NCBI GenBank assembly: GCA_024195585.1
Contig: SWBL01000337.1
Span: 1-55,806, forward strand
Origin: Aureobasidium sp. EXF-3400
Taxonomy: Eukaryota; Ascomycota; Dothideomycetes; Dothideales; Saccotheciaceae
Length of the DNA: 55,806 nucleotides
Reading direction: 5' to 3'
The translations under genes were made by a program, and so were the position numbers. A model generated the notes under the pieces. The model was not told the DNA's origin. It did not search any database and was given only the letters and a program-made list of their open reading frames with translations. Each line of letters opens with the position of its first letter. Position 1 is the first letter of the stretch. Shown in pieces: positions 30,988-41,519 of this stretch.

Positions 30988-32663
30988 TTACTCAATAGCA
31001 TCACTCTCCGGGGGCCCCTTGTATACCTTCCTAGCATACACCGCATAAAAGATACCCGCCATCCCAAGAAAGCCAACAAGTACCACACTAGCATAATTCA
31101 TCGAAACGTCCGTCACCGGCAACGCGCCAGGCATAGAAAACAAAATCAACTCGAAGCCAATCCAAGCCACAGCCAGAATATTGAAGACATAGCCAACCGC
31201 ACGCCCAAGCTTCCAGTTTGCGGTATTGACTTGTTTGCGGCGATTCAGCAGTGAAAGGATGATAGGGATAGCGTAGGAGATAGCCAATGCAATGACACCC
31301 ACAGACACAAAAGCCGTGAATGCAGATGTCGAGCCCAGATTGATCAAGCCCAGCAACAATTGCAACAAAGTAACCAGCAAGAGGGCGTTGAGAGGAACAC
31401 CCAATTTTAGGTTCACAGAAGCAAAAGTGTTGGAACACGGTACCGCATGATCGCGAGCAGCAGCCCAGGTACATCTACTCGCCGCCGTAGTGATGCTGAT
31501 ACTGCAAAACAACGTAACCATCAATACCAAAAAGGTCAATGCCAATCCACCACCCGGCGACCCCATGATTTTGTGGAAGATGAATGGAAGAGCTTGAGCA
31601 GCAGGCGCTTCCACAATATCTGCAAGATCAGGGAGTAACACACAGATAGGGATGACGAAGAATAAACCTGCGATTCCACCGACAGGTACACACAAAGCCA
31701 TTGCTCTGGGGACTTTAACGGATGGATTATCGCATTCCTCGGCCATTGAGGCAATCATACCCAGAGCTGCGAAGCAATATGCTGCTGGTAAGAGTCCGAT
31801 GAAGAAGGTGAAGTTGCCATAACCTGAGAAAGATTTGTCGTAATGTGAGAGAGCGTAAGCTGCAGAATGGCGACCCACATCTGCTTTTGTGGACAATGCG
31901 ATGAGGATAATAATGATACTGATAGCTGTGAATGCAGCACAGATTGTATCGACCATAGGCAAGAACTTGTTTCCCAGCGCGCAGATGAGCAAAGTGGCGA
32001 TGACCAGAGCGTAGAAGATCAATAGGAGTTCCCAGTTGGTCATCACGTAGTCTGGATGGTACATTCCCACCGCTCCTGCAATCAGCGATGCGAAACCAAA
32101 GTTCACAGAGAGTGTAATGGTCCAGTTTCCGATCAACCATGTCCAAGCGTTTATAAAGGATAGAATTTTGCGAGATTTGAGAGAAGAAAGTTGGTAGGTC
32201 CAGTAGTAGGGACCGGCGGAGGTAGGATAGCGGGAGGCCAGTTCGCCAAGGGAGAGGGCGATTGCTCTGCGATGGGAAGGTTAGCATGTTTGGGGATTTG
32301 AGGGTAGGATATGGGAGTACATACTCATCCAGGATACAAACGACTATCCAGCCGACAAAGATGGATAGCTGGCCACCACCGTAGATAGCACTCATAAGCG
32401 GACTGCCTTCTCCATACGCTATGAGGGGTATCAGTACCTAGAGCATAGCATAACAGCAGTATCTACTTACGAACAGCAGCCATGGCGATACATTGAAACA
32501 ACAATGTAAGCATGGATCTATTCCTCGTCAACTCCGGCGTGTAGCCGAGTTGAGTGAGGTCATGAATCTCTCCCACACCGTTATCTGTCCTAGTATGCGT
32601 GTGAGAAAGACCCTTCTCATCCGCCATGGCAGACGGTGAAGCCTTGTAAGAATCTTCAGACAT
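30988..32663 (-). CDS. APC-superfamily permease (amino acid/choline transporter family)
   Basis: Plasma-membrane proton-coupled permease; candidate substrates are choline, GABA or amino acids. Exons 32663-32471, 32418-32325 and 32266-30988; introns of 52 and 58 nt; 521 aa, the normal size. ATG 32663 opens a hydrophilic head of about 50 residues (MSEDSYKASPSAM). TM1 is near RSMLTLLFQCIAMAAVPYGEG. The signature GELASRYPTSAGPYYWTYQLS follows TM2. About twelve hydrophobic segments are visible, and MAEECDNPSVKVPRAM is the conserved loop between TM6 and TM7. It ends in a short tail KVYKGPPESDAIE. Family is secure; substrate is not. Confidence 0.92.
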
Positions 32664-33267
32664 GATTGATGTGTGAGCAAGAGAAAAGTGACTCAAAGAA
32701 AACACACCCAAAAGACCAACCTTTGTATATGCCTGTACCCCTCCATGTCCTGTACCTATCGCATAGTCGCGGCAACCAACACATCTGATATGCTACCAAC
32801 CTATAACGTCCATTGTGTGGTCCCAAAGGTTGAGCTTATCAGTAGACGCGAATCAGAAAAGCCCATGTCTGGACGGTAAGATACACCAATTTGGGCCTAG
32901 TCCTATGGTCGGAGGCTTGACCCGAGCACAGCTGGTCAGGATACTGTCCTGTTTTGGTTGGTATCTCGACCACACCTATCAAAACCCAAACGTCAAGGAT
33001 GTCGTTCCAGCCATTGTTCTCTGGACATGAGCTTATCTTGTGTACCACTGCAGTCGGTGATAAGAGCTGTGGTTTGTCTGATCTGTGGAGGCGGGAATAC
33101 TCGGCGGGGTAGCGTGTGTGCCAGATTTTGCTGTCCCTGCGACTTCGGCGTCTTGAAAATGTCAACCCGCTCGATACCGGCTGTCAGATTATCGGTGTAC
33201 CCATCGTCCAGATCACGTACGAAGTGTCTGAGTGCTGTCTAGCACTCGAACAGCCGCGCAGTGCCGC
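32664..33267. other. Intergenic, permease promoter
   Basis: About 600 bp between the permease ATG and the inverted repeat near tRNA-Ser. No gene recognised. Confidence 0.45.
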
Positions 33268-33303
33268 CTCGGCCACAGCGGAATTGATGAAGATGGAGAG
33301 CTG
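33268..33303 (+). repeat. Inverted repeat, left arm (copy of the tRNA-Ser 5' part)
   Basis: 36 bp matching the reverse complement of 33383-33418 at 34 of 36 positions. The shared sequence includes the first 15 bases of the tRNA-Ser gene plus 21 bases of its 5' flank. Confidence 0.85.
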
Positions 33304-33382
33304 GAGGTCAATGCGACCGTATCCGACGTTCCACCGCTTGTCGGTCCGTTCCCCAGGCTGACGACAGGATCATATTGGCGCT

Positions 33383-33418
33383 CAGCTCTCCATTTTCACC
33401 AATTCCGCTGTGGCCGAG
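33383..33418 (+). repeat. Inverted repeat, right arm (tRNA-Ser 5' flank and start)
   Basis: Partner of 33268-33303, separated by 79 bp. Weaker similarity continues inward from both arms, so the whole block may be an eroded palindrome. Confidence 0.85.
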
Positions 33419-33511
33419 TGGTTAAGGCGTCAGACTTGAATATCACCCATCAGGGTGCATGAACGATATCTGATTCCCTAGGGAGCACAGGTTCGAACCC
33501 TGTCGGCGGAG
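33404..33511 (+). tRNA. tRNA-Ser: tRNA-Ser(UGA) with 27-nt intron
   Basis: Acceptor stem TCCGCTG (33404-33410) with CGGCGGA (33504-33510), discriminator G at 33511 as usual for Ser. A-box GGCCGAGTGGTTAAGGC; anticodon stem TCAGA/TCTGA; loop CTTGAA...A with anticodon TGA at 33437-33439. The intron 33441-33467 begins one base after the anticodon. A long variable arm (TTCCCTAGGGAG) and the T arm ACAGG-TTCGAAC-CCTGT follow. Mature length is 81 nt before CCA, typical for class II tRNA-Ser. Confidence 0.95.
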
Positions 33512-33516
33512 ACATC

Positions 33517-33521
33517 TTTTT
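33517..33521 (+). terminator. Pol III terminator of tRNA-Ser
   Basis: T5 run beginning six bases after the discriminator base. Confidence 0.7.
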
Positions 33522-35463
33522 GCACTATGTCGAGCTGGTTTAGGGCGCTGGAAGGTGTTGTGATCGAGGGGGAGGGGTGGGAGGCCTTGGAGGGGTGAAA
33601 AATGGATTTTTTGACGTCACAGGGCGACAAAGCGTTTTCTGGATGCGCTCAAGCGATAGCACACTCTCAGAGCATGCAAGAACGTCTTGAGAACCATGGG
33701 AAGTGATAATATTTTGAAAGCAATGGTTGTGGTTGAAAATAGGACGAAAATGGACGAGAGATAGAGAGAAAAGCCGACCGTCGCAGAAAGACGGGGACTC
33801 GAAGCCGAGTCCCTCTACTTACATCTTCTTGTCAAGAAACATACCATCTTGATTCTTCTTTGTTCTGAGATACGATTCCAGTAATGTTTGTGAGTTGAGG
33901 TTGTGGTGTGAAGAGGTGAGGTTTAGAAGCCGTACCTTCCTTCCTGACTTGAGAAGCAGACAGCCCTACTCGAATTCTACCACAACCCAGGTCGCAACAC
34001 AATTCAGAAGCACACAAACACTTGAGAGGATCATTCGTGACGGCTGAAGCAAAACACACCGGGAACATTCTTGGTAGTCGAGGTAAACGCTCACCCTAGT
34101 GCACGTCGCGAGTGTGTGTCTACCATCCTGTCCACTCCGACTTTACCAATAAGTACAACAGCGGTAAAACTCCAGCAGTGCTCCATATGACCCCCCTCCC
34201 CCCGACTGACCATAAATCGCGGGGACAAATCAAGTCATACGTTCTTGATTCACAACGAGAAGGACAAAGACTAGGCTCCTCTTCTTGTCGACATGTGCAA
34301 AATGAGCTCGGCTATCCCAACACATCACCAACATCACAAACAATCCCACGCATAACATATCAAATGCAACACCTGCCCCGATCCCATCACATTCATCCAA
34401 TCGCATCGCTATGCACGCCACCACTTGCAGACCTCAGCAAAATTCGAAGGGCGATCGTACAGGAGAAGATATCGAAACTCATCTAAACCTCCTCTACATT
34501 AACAATCAAGCAATACTAAGTACCCATTACCATGATTGTACTAAGCACATGCTTTGGCTCTGCTCCTAACAAGGCTAGGGACACCTAGTAGACAATACAT
34601 TTCTGTCTGAGTTCAACTGACGGACCGCATCGAGACTAAGTACCTTCCTTCATCACCACAACTTAGACAGTAATCGCACAGTGAGCCTAAGACTGTTTAT
34701 GTTGCAAGTAAGGAAGACCTGTCGAACGTCAATGCGTTAGTACTTCTATAGACGGTAAAGTACTTGATTTATAAGCAATCCATAGTCATATTAAATCCTC
34801 AACCACTGCTTTAACGTTCAGTGGAAGAGTTGTTTGTGAAAGCTTAGACAAAAGTCTTAGGTTTGCTATACCAAGCAGCTATGTGTTTGCTGTAACTTTG
34901 CTAGTCTGTATAGACCGCCTCGTGGACAAACAGTACCTTCCTCTCTTCCTTTTCGGTTTCAGATTGCATCGATATGGCAAAGGATGGTGATATCAAAGGA
35001 ACAATGTCGCGTTTGTTGCCACGAGAAAGGCACAATATATTGGAGTAAACGATGATGAGTGTGCATTGAATCATGATCAGAGTTGAACGAACAGTCAATT
35101 CGATCACGACAACAGGATCCAGGCAATGGGATTGACACAAGCAGTTTGTCAGTCGAGCAAGGCTACCTTGGCAAGGCGTGATAGCAGGATGTGGTTGAAT
35201 CTGCACGCAAGACATGTTCAAATGGCGCGGCCACTGTCAAGATATGCACTGTACTGCTCAGGTAAACGCAGGTTGATGAGCAAACGTATCATCTGATTTC
35301 AAGTACCCGAGTAGCTACGATCTAGCAACAGATTTTTCTTTCAAGCAATATACACATAGAACCTCGTGGGTATCATTAAGCACAAGTTTCTCTTCCCCTC
35401 TCCTTTCATGTCGTTGTTGTCTTTTCATCACTCCTCTCTTGTCTTTATCATCTTCCCACTCTC
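33522..35463. other. Long intergenic region
   Basis: About 1.9 kb without a convincing gene. It contains a small hairpin (GGGACTCG/CGAGTCCC, 33794-33813) with a tRNA T-arm flavour but no surrounding tRNA. The right end is the 3' flank of the BED-like gene. Confidence 0.45.
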
Positions 35464-36327
35464 TTAACGTCCCTGCTCATCAGCACCCAAATCAGCACCA
35501 TCCTCCAGAATAGCATTAAGGTACTGCTGCTTCTCGATGTAATTGTCCACAGCTCTTTTGACGCCATCATAAGCCTCATCCAACAACTCTCTTGCAATCC
35601 TCACTCGCGTGTCTTTGTCCAAGAGACGCAGTGCATCCGAGATCCGCGGGTCTGTGTTGGAGTTGAACGAGCTGAGTAAAGTCGACACATCCGGACCATT
35701 GGGTGGCTGCATAGCAGATTGGTTGGGAGTCTGATGTGCTTGCAGCGCAGGAGATGTAGTAGAAGGGTGATTTAGTGCAGAAGCAAAGGCTCTATCGATC
35801 TGAGCGCGGTTGAAATTGTTGGCGCTGCGTTGCGGTACAGTCGACGGAGTCGAGGCGTGCGAAATGGAGTTTGCGCCGGCGCGAAGGGCAGACGAGGGCG
35901 TAGGTCGCTCGGAGCGAGGTGTATCGCTGACAGGATTCAATCTAGGGGCACCGAGGTTGGCATTGCCAAACAATACAGAAGCTTGTACACCGAGGTTGCC
36001 ATTCACGGGACCCATGCCGACAGCACCTTGTCCGGCGTGAGCGTGTTGAAGTCTCCTGCTGCCAGTCTGGTCAAGCACAGATTCCAAGACGACATCGGGC
36101 ATCTGCTCGAGTTCTCTGCACAGGTAGCCACCTGCATTCTCAGCTTCGACGAGCTGGACGACGTGTTCGTTGAAGGCGACACATTGCTTGAGATGCGAAG
36201 TCTTGCGCGAAGTGCTGTTGTAGGCGACTTTTTTCTCTATGCACCATTTGCACTGGACGGCGCGTGATTTTCCATCCGAGTCGCAGTCTTGGAATTGGCG
36301 TGATGCCCACGCTTGTTGAGGTGGCAT
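35464..36327 (-). CDS. BED-like zinc-finger protein
   Basis: 287 aa, no intron, from ATG 36327 (MPPQQAWASRQF). Residues about 10-50 form a BED-type finger: AVQCKWCIEKKVAYNSTSRKTSHLKQC gives Cx2C...Hx3C with a Trp between the cysteines, as in the fungal BED and hAT-derived DNA-binding domains. The rest is Asn/Pro/Ser/Gln-rich. A C-terminal helical stretch (DALRLLDKDTRVRIARELLD, then VKRAVDNYIEKQQYLNAILE) may mediate dimerisation. No transposase catalytic domain is present, so it is a possible domesticated regulator and not an element. The frame is open upstream, but without an ATG. DNA binding is inferred from the finger only. Confidence 0.75.
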   Translation of the reverse strand: MPPQQAWASRQFQDCDSDGKSRAVQCKWCIEKKVAYNSTSRKTSHLKQCVAFNEHVVQLVEAENAGGYLCRELEQMPDVVLESVLDQTGSRRLQHAHAGQGAVGMGPVNGNLGVQASVLFGNANLGAPRLNPVSDTPRSERPTPSSALRAGANSISHASTPSTVPQRSANNFNRAQIDRAFASALNHPSTTSPALQAHQTPNQSAMQPPNGPDVSTLLSSFNSNTDPRISDALRLLDKDTRVRIARELLDEAYDGVKRAVDNYIEKQQYLNAILEDGADLGADEQGR

Positions 36328-36800
36328 GGCGAAAGAAAAAGATTGCGACTTGTTGCAGCCAAGGGACCTTGATGGTGGGGTTGCGAATGTGTTTGGGTAG
36401 TTGTCAACTGCGAGCGCGAAGGCACAGGAAGAGACGTTTTGACACGCGCCGCCCTGTTGGGAAGAGTTGACCAAGAGTTGGGCACCCCAAAAGGCCCGTG
36501 CTCAACAACCAAGGTCACGCGTTTGGATTCAATCTGCTGCAACGCAACTTCTCAATTCTTGCCATGGCCGTTATCATTCTATGCAAAATGTACATGTAGT
36601 CCCCGTCTCCCTCTCTCTGCAAGCCCCCTCTGCCTATGCTACCAATAGACAGAAAAGAAAGGAATATCCCTTGTTGCTGATTCTCATACCTGATATAAGC
36701 CGTCTCTCTCTTTCGTCGTTTCTTCTTGACAGAAATCTATCCATGTGCTTGTGCTCGACTTCTCTTTCGTATCTTCTGCTTCGTATCATATCTCCACCGT
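36328..36800. other. Promoter region of the BED-like gene / 3' flank of the MAPKK gene
   Basis: 473 bp, pyrimidine-rich on the plus strand, no gene seen. Confidence 0.5.
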
Positions 36801-38787
36801 TTATACTGCTACCGCACCCTTGTTGGATGTGGTACTTGATGTGGCATCGAGCGGAGCTGCGTGAAGTGCAGGCTTCGCCTTCTTGCCCAATGTGCCGTTT
36901 CTCTTCTTCTCGATTTGACCGCGCACCCATTCGCCGACCTCGCGGTCGACCCATCTCTCAGACTCTGGCAATTCCTGCGGGTTTGATCCTGCTTCAGGAT
37001 CGCTTAGTGGTGCTGCTGCGGCGTCCTCGGCTTCGGCTGCTTCTTCGTCTTCTTCGGTAATGACGGCCGGTTTCGACTCGGGAGCGAGCCATGCGTGTTG
37101 AAGAAGCATGGCATATGTGGGTCGAAGCTTGGGGATCTTGTTCAAACATCCTGCAACAAAGTTGCGAGCTGCGTCGCTGAATTGCCCGGTGGGAAGATCT
37201 GGGGGCTCTCCATCGACAATGGCCTAATACAAAAGTCAGCAGTTGCTCCTCTAACTTCACATAATCAATACTCACACTCAGTTGACTGAAAATGTTGTCG
37301 TAGGTCTCGGGTGGGTAAGGGTATCTGCCCATGGCGCACTCAATGATGGTCAAACCCAAACTCCAGATATCACTCTGAACACTGTAGGTACCGCCACCGG
37401 GGTTGGCACCAGCTTGGGCAACTCCACCAGAGCTAATGCGTTCGGGTGCCATGTATGATTGACATCCAATATTTGTTTTTGCGATGGAGGCGACCAGGTT
37501 TCCACTGACACCGAAATCGCAAATCTTGATTGCACCAAGAGTGTTGATCAAGATATTCGTTGGCTTGACGTCGCGGTGGATAATGTTGTGTTCGTCTTTT
37601 AGAGACTTGAGACCGCGCGTTGTCGCGAGAGTGACCTTGCGCAGGACACCCTCAGGCACACCGTCGCCGTACAGCTTATCCATAGAACCACCGTCCATGA
37701 ACTCCATGCAGATGTAGACGGCTCCTTCTTGGAAGAAAGCACCGTAGAAGTCTACAATGAAGGGAGAAGCGCAACGATGCAGAACGTCGAGTTCCATGAT
37801 GATGGTCGCAAACTTGGAGTCTTCGAGTTCGAGACGCATCTCCTTCATGGCCATGACAATGCCTGTTGTGTTTCCACGAGCGGCTGCAGTCTCGTCTTCT
37901 GTCTCGCCAGGTGCAGACTTGTTTCCAGACAGACCTTGACCGACCTTGCGCATCTGCGGTTTGGTATGACGGACCTTGTAGACTGTGCCGTAGTTTCCCT
38001 TGCCCAGCTCATCAATCGTTTTCACGTCATCGAGCGAGATCTGGAAAGATTGACCCGATGAGAACTGGACTCCTTTGCTGTTGAGAACGGCTTTGCCCTT
38101 GAACTTGAGACTGCCAGTTTCCTTGTCGATGTATTCAGCATATCGGTCCATTTGAGACTCTTGCTTGGGCGGGTCGCCATTGGCACCACCGCCCATGGCG
38201 GACAAGGTCATCTTAGGTTTTTGTCTGCCGCCAGCGGCTGGGGGAGCACCAGGAAGACCTCCAGGCATCTTGAGACCACGCTTCTCGGCGAGAGAAGGAG
38301 CTCTGCCGGCGCCAACGTTGGGAGATGAACCAAAGCTGGGAGGGGCACCGGGTCGGCTGCCGGGAACACCGGGTGGCAGACGGAAGTTAGCGGGAAGGCC
38401 ACCAGGCATTTGAGGCATCTGAGGACCGGTCGGAGAGGGACCACCAGGGCCTGGGGTGGTAGCACCAGGAGTGGTGGGAGGAGCGCGACCAGCAGCAGCA
38501 GGGCCTTGTCTGTTCAGGTGGAAGGCCTTCATTCTGGCAAGGATGTCTGGGTTGACAGCACCGCCTCCACGACCGAGGGTGCTGACAGTGGGAGCAGGGC
38601 GTCTGGCAGCATTGACGTTACCGAGGGGCTGAGACGACATGGTCATGTTGGCGGCCGACGGGACCGGGGGTGAAGTGACCGAGTGTGGCGGCATCTGAGG
38701 ACGACTCGACTCGGGAGACTCTGGTGGAGAGGCTATCGACGACGGCGACTGCAGCGGACTGCCCGAGTCTTCTGAAGGAGCCGACAT
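36801..38787 (-). CDS. pbs2: Pbs2-type MAP kinase kinase (HOG osmostress pathway)
   Basis: Dual-specificity kinase that activates the Hog1/SakA MAPK in the cytoplasm under osmotic and oxidative stress. Exon 1 is 38787-37276; a 52-nt intron (37275-37224, GTGAGT...TTAG) leads to exon 2, 37223-36801; 644 aa. Residues 1-210 are Pro/Gly/Ser-rich. A Pbs2-specific block MDRYAEYIDKETGSLKFKGK precedes the kinase domain (about 255-560): GKGNYGTVYKV (P-loop), VMAMKEMRLE (Lys), HRDVKPTNIL, DFGVSG, and activation loop SIAKTNIGCQSYMAPERI with the phosphosite Ser and Thr. An acidic/Ala-rich tail follows. A 30-residue insert sits in the N-lobe after VRHTKPQMRK. All catalytic residues are intact. The pre-kinase block separates it from Ste7- and Mkk-type MAPKKs. 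Confidence 0.95.
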
Positions 38788-41519
38788 GGTTGATATGGAA
38801 TGGGCTTTGTATGCCAGGCTGTGTCTGACGTTGATGTGTGTGGCAGACTGGGCGAAGAGGGACGCGGGACGAGAGACGAGTTGGGACTCAAAGTCGTCAG
38901 GAGTGAATGCTCATCAGTTGAAACAAACACGAGGCTTCAAGTCTGAGGTCGAGGTTTGGATGTGCGAGAAAGAAGCCAAGACAGTTGCAATGACAGGCCA
39001 GACGATGATGTAGGTCTGTCTGAAGAAACGAAAAGCAGCAACTGATCTTCGCTCTCCGTCTCTCTCCAAAGCTTTCGATCCACCCACCTGTGGCGCGTGC
39101 GGCCGCTCAAGCCACTGATCCATCATGATCCGTCACCTTCCTTCCACAACCTTCGACCCTGCTTGAACCTGTTTCCCATTCCTATTCGTGCACTATACTC
39201 TTTACACTACCACAAACATCCATCTTCTTTGTCTGCCTCGCTTATTTCCTGAGTATACGTGCTGTTTCATCCTGTCCGTCTCTCAGTCGAATCGGCGGTC
39301 GGTCGTTCACTCCGTGCTGCAAGCACGTTCCCTGCTTCAAACACTCGAATGGTTACGTCAGTCTGCCAAAAGATGGCAGTCGCAAACCACCCACGTCGCT
39401 CCTGCAGTGCCACAACTGTCCCGCCAAACATTGCAATTGGTCTACCCATCCCTCAGCTCTGTCACCGACTTTCTACCATGTTCATCAACGACCAATTCTT
39501 GGAAGCCTTGCCCTATCAAGACGACACCGGCATTACTCCAATCATCATCCTCCGCACTTCGCTGAATCGCTCTCCAAACTTTCCGCTTCCATCCTGTCAA
39601 GCCACATGCGGCTCCAAAGCCAATCGTCCCCCGTAATTCTTGGCCTTGGCAACATCATTTTGTCTTCGTCGCTCAACTTGACATGACGATCGAGCGATTC
39701 CCTCCCATCACCATGATCGAGACCTTCTTTTCCTCCAGGGCTCCAACATTCTAAAGAGTCATGAGTCTCCTGTTTTTTGTTTCTGACGGTAACCCAATCT
39801 CCTTTTTTTCTTTCTTCCCTCTGCTCTTGGTGAAACTCTGTCCTTGCCGTCAACCCGTTCATCGCTCTGCCTCAGGCACCAGATCATGTTAGATCGATCC
39901 CGACGCCGAAAAGTACCGGTGAATACGGGAAGACGAAGAGCCGTCCGCCAGTATCCGCATCCCGAGTCTTAAGCTGCATGTTCCGGCACGTCCGCTATTG
40001 CTGTCCCGCGGCTCCTATGGACTGGATCATGGCTTATCCGGATGTGCCCTGGATGCAAAAATATCATGCTCTAGCCATCCGCACGGGACTTACCGTATCA
40101 GTCAAACCATTGTTTGTCAACTGAAGCGAAAGTTCTTAGTCGAACAGTCTTCCGTACTGGCCTTTATGTGACGACGGGTTGGCTCTCATCAACTGTGAGT
40201 CACCTTTCCAAGATGTCTGTCACTAGCAGTCGAGCATGCAAAACATGTCTGTTTTTATTCTCGCACCTGCTACTGCATCAGCTGTGAACATCCTCGGTTC
40301 TCACGACTAAGCAAGAAGATGCATGAAGCTAGGCTGTTGACCAACAAACATCTCGACAGGAACTCGAATATTGCTTGGGGCGATTGTGCGTTAAGACCTG
40401 ATGGTAAGATATAATCACCAAAACACAACCCACATCTGTCCAGGAAGATCATGTCTCCCTACGCACCGAATAAACCAAGCTCCCATCCTAGTGATCGCGC
40501 ACCGTGCATCGCATCATCAGAAGTACAATGGCAATTGCGGCTGTACGCCCTCTGACTGCCACTGTTGTCGAATTCGCCTAGTAAGAGCAGCACATCAGTG
40601 GCATAAACTGCTTACATCTACAACTCCGGCTATGTTCAACCTTATCTAGGCCTCTACTTATGAAGCTTACTAGCGATAAGTGTTTGCTTCTCGAGAAGCA
40701 GTATCAGTCCAGAACATCACGCTGTATCGAGGTCATCTTCATTTCGACTTCCGTAGTCTCCCTAACCGATTCACGGCCTACAACAGAAACCATCAGAAAA
40801 TACGCCACCAGTATCAGCGAATTGATGAGGCTATGACAGATTGTCCTTGCCATGCCAAAACAGTCACTCGTCGCCGAACAGAAATCTGGAAGGGAAAGAT
40901 CGGGCTCGGAAGGTAGTCTGCCACGATCAAACATCGGGGCACTGACTGCACCAAACGCAAAGATTGATAACAAAAGATTGAGCCACGGAATGCCGCGTAT
41001 TCCACCTAGTGTCAGTTGATACAGTATGCTTAGATGATGACAAAAAAGCCAAGTGCCGATAGAAAAGAAGGTGACCCTGTCGCACAAGGACGAACTCGGT
41101 CTCAAGTCGAACACTATCACCCTTGGCCAGGTAGGCAAAGGTCTGAACCAAACAGTTGATGCTGCCTGTGTTGTCTTGCCCTTCCTCTTCTATTGAATGA
41201 AATGCCCAAAGAAAGACGTGGAATGATGAATCTGATTCCGATACGAGGAAAGCTACAGACGCGTCGCGCGCGCACACCTGGTCAATACTCCCTCATCGGT
41301 GGATCGTCTCACATTTCGATTTGCTTTACACGTCCCTATGGAGTGACTAAATGAGCATCGCGCAAACGTAGACAGAGAGTTGGAAGGTTATGCATAAATT
41401 ATAAATCTCGAATCCATCATTAGAAATTATAACTACCCAAGACAACAACCATACACCAAAGATTACAAAGGAGAAATATAACACAAACAAACACAAAAAC
41501 TCTGCTACAGTAATTCATC
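38788..41519. other. Long intergenic region, MAPKK promoter and 3' flank of the giant gene
   Basis: About 2.7 kb. No gene accepted. Minus-strand frames between about 40,700 and 41,280 have protein-like stretches (for example GGIRGIPWLNLLLSIFAFGA), but no ATG-started model or splice set joins them. No tRNA or repeat seen. Confidence 0.4.

Noticed and set aside
33794..33813. 8-bp hairpin GGGACTCG/CGAGTCCC resembling a tRNA T arm
   Set aside because: No acceptor, D or anticodon arm can be placed around it on either strand.
40704..41277. Minus-strand frames with a hydrophobic segment and a protein-like stretch (FLVSESDSSFHVFLWAF)
   Set aside because: No ATG start, the frames disagree, and no consistent GT-AG set joins them. 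They could be gene remnants, but the support is too weak.
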